Source: Thermocrinis sp. (GTDB lineage Bacteria > Aquificota > Aquificia > Aquificales > Aquificaceae). From it: DNA of 5,620 nucleotides. Positions 1 to 5,589 of the stretch are shown piece after piece. Within the stretch, counting starts at the first letter, position 1, and each line of letters begins with the position of its first letter. Position numbers and translations under genes: made by a program. The notes under the pieces are model-generated. The model had not been told where the DNA came from, made no database searches, and was given only the letters and a program-made list of their open reading frames with translations. Location: contig JAEMPM010000131.1 in NCBI GenBank assembly GCA_022759285.1, positions 1 to 5,620 of the forward strand, given 5' to 3'.

Positions 1-6
1 GCGGTT

Positions 7-12
7 TATAAT
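7..12 (+). promoter_or_regulatory. Candidate -10 promoter element (TATAAT) for the metK operon
   Basis: A perfect TATAAT hexamer ends 10 bp before the metK ATG. A start site about 7 bp downstream would leave an mRNA leader of only a few nucleotides. The bases just before the ATG contain no purine-rich Shine-Dalgarno, which fits a leaderless or near-leaderless message. The -35 region lies outside the window, so it cannot be checked, and a TATAAT in AT-rich DNA can arise by chance. Confidence 0.4.
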
Positions 13-22
13 TTTAAACACC

Positions 23-1162
23 ATGCATATAAGGATGGCGGAATCTCCCACGGAGGGACATCCGGACAAGGTGGCAGACCTCATTGCAGACGCCCTTTTG
101 GATGAGTTCTTAAGAAAGGACCCTTACAGCAGGGTTTCTTTGGAGGTAATGGTAATATCGGGCATGACCTTTGTGGCGGGGCATGTATCCACCGAAGGCT
201 ACGTGGATATTCCAGGAATTGTTAGGAGCACTATAAAGGAGGTAGGTTACAACAGACCGGAGCTTGGTTTTGATGCGGATGCTTCCGCTGTGATCATATC
301 CATAGAGGAGCAAAGTCCAGAAATAGTGCTTGGGCTCTCCCAAGAGGGTGCGGGAGATACTGCGGTGGTGGTAGGTTATGCTTGCAACGAAACAGAAAAC
401 TACATGCCACTTCCGATAAGCTTAGCTCACTCTCTTTCTAAAAAGTTGGCAGACCTTCGCAAAACGGGAAGGGCACCCTTTTTAAGACCGGACGGAAAAG
501 CCCTTGTTACAGTTGTCTATGAAGGCACAAAGCCACTCTTTGTGAAAGACATCATACTCTTTGCTCAACATGACCCGGATGTGTCTTTAGAAAAGTTAAA
601 GGATTACTTGGTGGAGGAAGCGGTAAAGAAGGTGGTGCCTAGTAGGTATATAAACAAGGAGACTAAAATTCTCGTTAATCCCTCCGGTAGGTTTGTGCTT
701 GGCGGTCCTGTGGCTGATGTAGGGCAGACAGGGAGGAAGATCGTCTCCGACGCATACGGAGACACTGCCTACTCGGGAGGAAGTGCCTTTTCGGGCAAAG
801 ACCCTACAAAAACCGACAGGAGCGCGTCTTACTTGGCAAGGATGATGGCAAAGCATGTTGTGGCTGGAGGCTTTGCGGAGCGTTGTCTTGTTCAGTTGGC
901 TTATGCCTTTGGCGTCAGCGAACCCATTGCCTTTGATATAGAAACTTATGGTACCGAAAAGGTGGAAAAGGAGAGAATAAAGGAAGCCCTGTGGGAGATC
1001 TTTCCACTGAACCCAAGGAAGATGATAGAGTTTTTGGATCTGAGAAAGCCCATCTACAAAAAGACAGCCTGCTATGGACACTTTGGCAAAGAGGAGCTGC
1101 CCTGGGAAAAGCTAACCAAGCTGGAGAAACTAAAGGAAAAGCTTGGAGGAGATATTCAATGA
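23..1162 (+). CDS. metK: S-adenosylmethionine synthetase (methionine adenosyltransferase)
   Basis: Cytosolic enzyme making S-adenosylmethionine from methionine and ATP. The 379 residues match the usual bacterial length (E. coli about 384). Recognisable landmarks are GHPDK at 12-16 (ATP and Mg binding, His13 and Asp15), GFDAD at 82-86, QSPEI at 97-101, GAGD at 109-112, NPSGRF at 219-224, GGPVADVGQTGRK at 227-239 and AFSGKDPTKTDRS at 255-267 (Lys259, Lys263, Asp265), and YGHFG at 351-355. Two classic signatures are altered: GAGDTA replaces GAGDQG and GGSAF replaces GGGAF. The loop between QSPEI and GAGD is about five residues shorter than in E. coli. The ATG at 23 aligns near the family N-terminus; no other start codon lies in frame upstream within the window. 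A start at Met5 would trim the first strand. The gene opens an operon and its TGA overlaps the next ATG. Base composition is richer in G+C than the - strand genes. Confidence 0.96.
   Translation: MHIRMAESPTEGHPDKVADLIADALLDEFLRKDPYSRVSLEVMVISGMTFVAGHVSTEGYVDIPGIVRSTIKEVGYNRPELGFDADASAVIISIEEQSPEIVLGLSQEGAGDTAVVVGYACNETENYMPLPISLAHSLSKKLADLRKTGRAPFLRPDGKALVTVVYEGTKPLFVKDIILFAQHDPDVSLEKLKDYLVEEAVKKVVPSRYINKETKILVNPSGRFVLGGPVADVGQTGRKIVSDAYGDTAYSGGSAFSGKDPTKTDRSASYLARMMAKHVVAGGFAERCLVQLAYAFGVSEPIAFDIETYGTEKVEKERIKEALWEIFPLNPRKMIEFLDLRKPIYKKTACYGHFGKEELPWEKLTKLEKLKEKLGGDIQ
1145..1151 (+). promoter_or_regulatory. Shine-Dalgarno GGAGGAG deciding the deacetylase start
   Basis: GGAGGAG lies inside the end of metK, 7 nt before the ATG at 1159. 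The ATG overlaps the metK stop as ATGA. This site fixes the deacetylase start at 1159 and not at the upstream in-frame ATG at 991. The 56 extra residues encoded from 991 are a metK shadow with no deacetylase similarity. The arrangement implies translational coupling to metK. Confidence 0.8.
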
Positions 1163-2088
1163 AAACGGGTATAGTCTACGACAACATATATCTGGAGCAT
1201 AACGAAAAGGGGCATCCCGAAAACAAAGACAGGCTCATAAGCATAGTGCAAGAGATAGAAAACAGAGGGCTTTTTAAGCATCTGCAGAAGATCAAACCAA
1301 GAAGGGCAACGGTGGAAGAAGTGAGTTTAAACCACGACATAAATTACATCCAAGAGATCCACGATTTTTGCGCCTCCGGAGGAGGATATCTGGATCCAGA
1401 CACCTACGCCAACAGCATGTCTTATGAGGCTGCTCTCTATGCGGTAGGAGGAGTACTTGAAGGTATTGACCGGCTTTTGTCTGGAGAGGTCTCTGCAGTC
1501 TTTTGTGCCATAAGACCGCCGGGGCATCACGCAGAAAGGTCAAGGGCTATGGGTTTTTGCCTTTTTAACAACATAGCCATCGGCGCCCATTACCTACTAA
1601 AAAAGGGCTTTGATAGGGTTTTCATAATAGACTTTGATGCCCATCATGGCAACGGCACCCAAAGGAGCTTCTACGAAGAGGACAGAGTCTTTTACTTCTC
1701 CACACACGAATATCCCTTTTATCCGGGCACAGGCTCTGCAGAAGAAAAAGGTGTAGGAAAAGGCTATGGCTACACTTACAACGTGCCCTTAAGTGCAGGG
1801 ACAGGAGATGCAGAGTATGAGGAAATATACACTAACTTGGTACCCAAGCTTGTTCATGAGTACTCCCCCCAATTTCTTTTGGTCTCCGCGGGCTATGATA
1901 TCCACAAAGATGATCCGTTAACCTTTTTGAATGTTAGCACACAGGGCGTGGCAAAGATCGTGGAAAGCATTCTAAAGACCGCAAAGCAAATGGACCTGCC
2001 GGTACTTTTTGCCCTTGAGGGTGGCTACAACTTAAAGGCCTTAGGAGAATGTGTAGCAATAACCATTGAAAAAATGCTGGAGGCTTGA
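1159..2088 (+). CDS. Histone deacetylase family zinc hydrolase (class II-like; AcuC/acetylpolyamine amidohydrolase relative)
   Basis: Predicted cytosolic zinc-dependent amidohydrolase of the arginase-deacetylase fold, removing acetyl groups from lysine side chains or acetylated amines. The 309 residues make a complete single domain. By analogy with HDAC8, the visible active-site residues are the His pair in PPGHHAE (His123, His124), the zinc ligands in DFDAHHGNG (Asp160, His162) with charge-relay Asp158, the third zinc ligand Asp247 in SAGYD, and the transition-state Tyr290 in LEGGY. All catalytic positions are present. The SAGYD and PPGHHAE forms point to class II or bacterial HDAH-like members, unlike the Aquifex HDLP type. 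The position matching HDAC8 Met274 is Leu254, not the Glu of the polyamine deacetylase HDAC10, so polyamine specificity is not indicated by that residue. The native substrate is unknown. The gene is coupled to metK by ATGA and directly abuts the next gene. Confidence 0.92.
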   Translation: MKTGIVYDNIYLEHNEKGHPENKDRLISIVQEIENRGLFKHLQKIKPRRATVEEVSLNHDINYIQEIHDFCASGGGYLDPDTYANSMSYEAALYAVGGVLEGIDRLLSGEVSAVFCAIRPPGHHAERSRAMGFCLFNNIAIGAHYLLKKGFDRVFIIDFDAHHGNGTQRSFYEEDRVFYFSTHEYPFYPGTGSAEEKGVGKGYGYTYNVPLSAGTGDAEYEEIYTNLVPKLVHEYSPQFLLVSAGYDIHKDDPLTFLNVSTQGVAKIVESILKTAKQMDLPVLFALEGGYNLKALGECVAITIEKMLEA

Positions 2089-2295
2089 ATGCTAAAGAGA
2101 ATCAAACACTACCTTTTCCAATTTTTATCCTTTGTGTTGGTAGCCTACGGCTTTTATCTGTTCTTTCTCCTACTCCTCGACACATTTTTAAGGATAAATA
2201 GAGCCTTGGCATTTCCCATTTCCACTTTTATAACCCTAGCTTTAATTGTTCTTACAGTCCTCTATTACATAAAACACAAGAGGTTGCCTTTTTAA
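2089..2295 (+). CDS. Small two-helix membrane protein of unknown function
   Basis: A 68-residue protein that I do not recognise. The basic start (MLKRIKHY) is followed by two hydrophobic helices at about residues 9-33 and 41-61, joined by a short loop containing Asp31, Arg35 and Arg38. It ends in a basic tail (KHKRLPF). The positive-inside rule predicts both ends in the cytoplasm and a hairpin in the inner membrane. It begins at the base after the deacetylase TGA, with a GGAGG Shine-Dalgarno at 2079-2083, spaced 5 nt from the ATG, so it is very probably translated as the third gene of the metK operon. Its role is unknown; the family is too short and hydrophobic for confident guessing. Its stop lies 6 bp from the opposing stop of the - strand block. 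Confidence 0.72.
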   Translation: MLKRIKHYLFQFLSFVLVAYGFYLFFLLLLDTFLRINRALAFPISTFITLALIVLTVLYYIKHKRLPF

Positions 2296-2301
2296 GAACA
2301 T

Positions 2302-3351
2302 TCAAAAGTGAGATAGAAGATTTAAAACAAGTGCTGGGATTAACAACCCAGAAAAAGCAAAAAGAGTAACCTGATGGCTATGAAAAAGCCCAAGTAGCGT
2401 AGAGTACAGGGCAGTACCTCCAAGATGCGATGCAAAATAAAAGAATACGAACCTATGTATGTACTCTTCTTTTGGATACCTATAGTAAAGATATGTGCGG
2501 AAAAATACCCAGTAAAATGCTATACTCATACCTACCATTACTGCGAGTAGGGTGAAAAAACTGGTAAAGGCCAGAAAGACAGGTATGCTAATCATAATCA
2601 AGATGGTAAGCGTTCCAAAGTTTTTTATACCAAGCTTTTCTATCAAAAGAGGCGAAAGTATGGAACAGAAAAATGCGGTAATTAAAGCTATACCGAAGAG
2701 CTTGTGTATATAAGCTTCGGTTAATGTAAAGCTATCTTTGATTATATAATATGCCATGGAAGATAAAACTTCTGTATACTCACCCATAACCCACACTGTA
2801 AACACTTCCGCTAAGAACCTAGGTTCCTTTATTTGAGAAAAACTCAGACCTTTAATACTGAAAGGGACATCTCTCAGAGAAAGCATGAAAATTAAAGTCA
2901 GAGAGTAAAGTATGGCCAAGATAGGTAAATTTGGGTTTTCAAAGAGCATAAGCAAACCCAAAGCTAAAAAACCACTTGCATAAGATAGTCCTACTGCAAT
3001 TTCAAACTTTTCAAATTTGGTTGCCAATACTTCGTACCAGAAGAAAAATGCTGTGTGAAATACCACAAAAAGAAAAAGTAAAACAAACACAAAAGAGCTA
3101 TTAGAGAAGAATCCTATTAAGAAGCTAATGAAGCTAAGGAGAATAACATAAAAACTGTAATTCAATACCTTAGAGGCATATAAACCGATTAACAAAAGTA
3201 GAAAACCTAACGCGTTGGCTATGGTTATAGTATAACCGTAGGTGCTTGCGTTAAAGATCACATAGCTTTTTGAGGGAAAATAGACGTAAATTAAAAAGGA
3301 CGAAAATATAGTATCTACAAACTCAAAAAGTATATATAAGAGGAGAAGCAT
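2302..3351 (-). CDS. MFS-like 12-helix membrane transporter, possibly UMF1/Atg22-like
   Basis: Integral membrane protein, 349 residues from the ATG at 3351. A GTG at 3354 would add one residue. About twelve hydrophobic segments are visible (near 5-25, 38-59, 64-84, 86-107, 117-137, 141-160, 179-205, 217-236, 246-266, 268-290, 300-322 and 327-347). A more polar loop at 161-178 divides two sets of six, as in the major facilitator superfamily. The usual motif A between helices 2 and 3 is degenerate (GLYASKVLNYS), while SPLLIEKLGIKNFG after helix 8 is a weak match. The stretch FFFWYEVLATKFEKFEIA followed by a Gly-rich helix recalls the UMF1/Atg22 branch, but this is remote. Substrate and direction are unknown. 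It is the last gene of the operon; its ATG overlaps the kinase TGA by one base (TGATG), suggesting reinitiation, with no strong Shine-Dalgarno of its own. It is A+T-rich. Confidence 0.75.
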   Translation of the reverse strand: MLLLLYILFEFVDTIFSSFLIYVYFPSKSYVIFNASTYGYTITIANALGFLLLLIGLYASKVLNYSFYVILLSFISFLIGFFSNSSFVFVLLFLFVVFHTAFFFWYEVLATKFEKFEIAVGLSYASGFLALGLLMLFENPNLPILAILYSLTLIFMLSLRDVPFSIKGLSFSQIKEPRFLAEVFTVWVMGEYTEVLSSMAYYIIKDSFTLTEAYIHKLFGIALITAFFCSILSPLLIEKLGIKNFGTLTILIMISIPVFLAFTSFFTLLAVMVGMSIAFYWVFFRTYLYYRYPKEEYIHRFVFFYFASHLGGTALYSTLLGLFHSHQVTLFAFSGLLIPALVLNLLSHF

Positions 3352-4499
3352 CACTCTTCTTTATTTACTTGCATATCCACCACTGCTGTAAAAAGAGAAG
3401 CATCCCTTTTAAAACTTACCTGTATGCCCAGTCTTCTAGCTATTTCATTCACTATAGTAAGACCCAACCCGTAAGACTTATCTTCCATATCAAGAAAACT
3501 TTTCTCATCAGTCATATTGCTTATAAACACCCTTAGCCTGTCGTTTCTAAGCTCTCCGTTTATCTTTATTTCTGTACCTTCCTTAGCATATTTTACTGCA
3601 TTATCTAGTAAGTTAAGAAACAGGGTGTAAATTAGCTCGTAATCGGAAAGCACTTGCACATGGGGAATATGATCAACACTTATTGTTAGATTTTTGACAT
3701 ACAAATTGGCTTGGTAAAACTCCACAAGCTCAGATATAAGACCCTTTATGTTTATCAGTGTTATGCTTTTAGGTTTTAACTCAAGTTCCGAAAGTATCTT
3801 TAGATTTTTCATAAGCTTTATGATACGCTTTATGGCTCTCTCTATAGCTTGTTTTACCTCCTCATCTGCCTTTATTTGAGACATGTTCATGAGTATTATA
3901 CTTAGAGGAGTTTTTACCTCATGAGACAAATAAAGGGCAACCTTCTTTAACTCTTTCGAGTAAAGCTCATAGTCCTGCAAATGTTTTTTTATATCAAGCA
4001 CAGACAGGAAAGCTATAAGCAAAGCTGTTATGATAGAAAAAAAGAGAGAAGAAAGAAGAAGCAAATTTACTTTCTTTTCTATATTTGACTTAGAAAGTGC
4101 AACAATTGCCTTACAGAAGGAAGTATCGCAAGGAAATTTATCCACATAAACTAAGTAATTACTAATCTCCTGAACATGGTTAGGCATAGGTTTTAGGTTT
4201 ATCAGGTGATTTATGTCCCTTAAATTATCCAACTTTATATTAGAACTAAGAATTCTTCCTTTACTGTCCGTTATAAGAATTATATATTCGGAGCAAAAAT
4301 ACTGATTGTCCAGAAAACCCCTGTCGTGGATCAAGAAATCTATGAACTTTTCACCTATTTTTAAAAGGTGGTCACTCTCTAAGTCATCTATGTATGATTT
4401 AAAGGTCCAAAAACTGAACGTGAAGAAAGTACCTATGGGCAGAAGGAATTTAAAAAAGTTAAAAAGGAAAGCCCTATACAGATTCCTTGGACTTTTCAT
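3351..4499 (-). CDS. Membrane sensor histidine kinase with atypical ATP-binding domain
   Basis: Two-component sensor kinase, 382 residues. Helix 1 is at about 12-32 and helix 2 at about 144-168, enclosing an extracytoplasmic sensor loop of about 110 residues. Within the loop, IILITDSKGRILSSN (73-87) resembles a Cache/PAS-like strand pair. All three cysteines (69, 124, 129) lie in this loop. Next come the dimerisation and phosphoacceptor domain with LSHEVKTPL (His193, Glu194, Thr197 of the HExxT motif), the N-box NLLDN (296-300) and the G2 box YGLGLTIV (343-350). The G1 DxGxG motif and the F-box are not recognisable: after FISN (325-328) the sequence runs almost directly to G2. No HAMP domain is evident. 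It presumably phosphorylates the regulator encoded just upstream, whose gene it overlaps by 26 nt. No clear Shine-Dalgarno precedes its ATG, suggesting translational coupling. Kinase identity is sure; ligand and activity are not. Confidence 0.93.
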   Translation of the reverse strand: MKSPRNLYRAFLFNFFKFLLPIGTFFTFSFWTFKSYIDDLESDHLLKIGEKFIDFLIHDRGFLDNQYFCSEYIILITDSKGRILSSNIKLDNLRDINHLINLKPMPNHVQEISNYLVYVDKFPCDTSFCKAIVALSKSNIEKKVNLLLLSSLFFSIITALLIAFLSVLDIKKHLQDYELYSKELKKVALYLSHEVKTPLSIILMNMSQIKADEEVKQAIERAIKRIIKLMKNLKILSELELKPKSITLINIKGLISELVEFYQANLYVKNLTISVDHIPHVQVLSDYELIYTLFLNLLDNAVKYAKEGTEIKINGELRNDRLRVFISNMTDEKSFLDMEDKSYGLGLTIVNEIARRLGIQVSFKRDASLFTAVVDMQVNKEE

Positions 4500-5154
4500 A
4501 CTTTAAGGTGTATCCTATTCCTGGATAGCTTACTATATCAAATCCGTAATTTCTCAGTATCTTTCTTAGATTGTAAACATGGGTCCTTAGGGCGTCCATG
4601 CTTGCATCCTCGTAAGAGCTCCATGCGTAAGAAAACAGAGTTTCATAAGATGTTACCTTTCCTATATTTTCCAAGAGCTTTATAAGTATCATTACCTGTT
4701 TTTTGGGAAGTGGAAGGATCTCTCCCTTTACGCGCACAGTCATAGAAAAGGGGTCTATTTCCATATCTTCGTAAACTATGGTTCTACTTTTGCTTATGTT
4801 TTTAACTCTTCTGAGAACTGCCTCCATTCTTACTAAGAGTTCCTCTGGGTTAAAAGGTTTTACCATATAATCGTCAGCTCCCATTTTTAAACACTTTACT
4901 TTTACAGAGACATCATCTACCACTGTTAGGACTATGATGGGAATGTTTTTATCGTTCAGTACTGGTATGAGTTTAGTGCCGTCCTCCTTACCGAGAAAAA
5001 GATCAAGCACACACATATCAAAAACTTCCCTCTCAATAAACTCAAGGGCAGAGCTTACATTTTTGGCTATTGCGCAGTCCCAACCTGCAGAGGATAAAAA
5101 TCTACTTATAGGAATGGCCAAGTCTGTTTCGTCTTCAACCAGAAGAACCTTCAT
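4474..5154 (-). CDS. OmpR/PhoB-family response regulator
   Basis: Cytosolic DNA-binding regulator, 226 residues, the normal family length. The receiver domain (1-117) has the acidic pair Glu7-Asp8, phosphoacceptor Asp51 in VLDLFLG, the switch Thr77 in IVLTVV and Lys99 in MVKPF, so phosphorylation is expected to work. A short linker leads to a C-terminal winged helix (about 125-220): the recognition helix carries MDALRTHVYNLRKIL (186-200) and the wing is SYPGIGYTL (209-217), where most relatives have an Arg-Gly-x-Gly-Tyr turn. The start ATG at 5154 has a GAGGT Shine-Dalgarno at 5161-5165 with 6 nt spacing. The start lies 20 nt inside the preceding gene and the end lies 26 nt inside the kinase gene, so regulator and kinase form a cognate pair. 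Target promoters are unknown; autoregulation of its own operon would be typical. Confidence 0.95.
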   Translation of the reverse strand: MKVLLVEDETDLAIPISRFLSSAGWDCAIAKNVSSALEFIEREVFDMCVLDLFLGKEDGTKLIPVLNDKNIPIIVLTVVDDVSVKVKCLKMGADDYMVKPFNPEELLVRMEAVLRRVKNISKSRTIVYEDMEIDPFSMTVRVKGEILPLPKKQVMILIKLLENIGKVTSYETLFSYAWSSYEDASMDALRTHVYNLRKILRNYGFDIVSYPGIGYTLKYEKSKESV

Positions 5155-5566
5155 ACACTAACCTCACATAGAGAAAGCTTTCACCAAAGAGGTTAAATTT
5201 CCTAACTTTACTTAATTTATAACCTGAGTTTTTAAATATTCTCTTTTTTGTAGGTGAGAAGAACCACATAAAGTGTGGTTCTATAAGGGCAACTATGGAC
5301 AGAGGCTTAAAGATATTCTCTATACTTCTCATTATGGATATAAAGTGAGATGAATCACTAACTACTAGATCCTCAATGTAGGCTCTACCCTTTCTATAGC
5401 TATAGATTAAATATCCCACTTCCCGCGCTGAAGCTGTAAAAATATAAGCCCTTTTACGCGCTCTAAGTTCTCCTACATCAATATCACTGGAACCTTTCCA
5501 AACTTTTAGTTCTAAGGACTTTAACTTTTCTAAAAGCTCCGGTGTATTTACTTCCAGTATGTCCAT
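5135..5566 (-). CDS. GNAT-like protein of unknown function leading the two-component operon
   Basis: A 143-residue soluble protein with no membrane segment and no cysteine. The segment EVGYLIYSYRKGRAYIEDLVVS (49-70) looks like strands 3 and 4 of the GCN5-related N-acetyltransferase fold, and KNSGYKLSKVRKF (112-124) resembles the usual Tyr-x-x-x-Gly-Phe end of that fold. In GNATs, the strand ending in LVV is followed by an Arg/Gln-x-x-Gly-x-Gly/Ala loop that holds the acetyl-CoA pyrophosphate. Here the segment reads SDSSHFISIMRS and has no such glycines. It could therefore be a degenerate or non-catalytic GNAT, or an unrelated alpha/beta protein. The ATG at 5566 has no visible Shine-Dalgarno, the upstream DNA being a run of A and T. 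Its 3' end overlaps the regulator by 20 nt out of frame, tying it to the signalling operon. The fold assignment is a guess; the gene call is firmer. Confidence 0.78.
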   Translation of the reverse strand: MDILEVNTPELLEKLKSLELKVWKGSSDIDVGELRARKRAYIFTASAREVGYLIYSYRKGRAYIEDLVVSDSSHFISIMRSIENIFKPLSIVALIEPHFMWFFSPTKKRIFKNSGYKLSKVRKFNLFGESFLYVRLVYEGSSG

Positions 5567-5572
5567 TATTTT

Positions 5573-5587
5573 TTAATGTTACGTTAA
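5573..5587. promoter_or_regulatory. Imperfect palindrome upstream of the signalling operon, candidate operator
   Basis: The 15-base sequence TTAATGTTACGTTAA is an odd-length dyad with six of seven arm positions pairing. It ends 6 bp upstream of the GNAT-like gene's ATG (lower coordinate 5573, ATG at 5566). Its place just before the first gene of a regulator-kinase operon makes it a candidate regulator site. AT-rich DNA yields such dyads by chance, and OmpR-family proteins usually bind direct repeats, so support is weak. Confidence 0.25.
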
Positions 5588-5589
5588 AG

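Noticed and set aside
596..1081. Long antisense open frame (161 codons) inside metK
   Set aside because: It lies opposite a strongly conserved gene, its translation has no recognisable domain, and its composition is that of a codon-bias shadow.
991..1158. N-terminal extension of the deacetylase reading frame back to an ATG at 991
   Set aside because: The added 56 residues are an out-of-frame reading of metK with no family similarity, while the ATG at 1159 has GGAGGAG 7 nt upstream and begins exactly where deacetylase homology begins.
2259..2293. Possible terminator: CCTCT/AGAGG arms followed by a T-run at 2289-2293
   Set aside because: The stem is only 5 bp with a 15-nt loop, 5 nt separate it from the T-run, and it lies inside the small membrane gene; too weak to call.
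2334..2351. Inverted repeat CTGGG...CCCAG near the end of the MFS-like gene
   Set aside because: The 5-bp stem with 8-nt loop is inside coding sequence and is not followed by a clean U-run on either strand; compatible with chance.
4306..4506. + strand open frame of 66 codons opposite the kinase N-terminus
   Set aside because: It is antisense to a clear transmembrane segment and shows no start signal or homology; a shadow frame.
4934..5161. + strand open frame of 75 codons opposite the receiver domain
   Set aside because: It mirrors the conserved response-regulator receiver codons and has no independent support.
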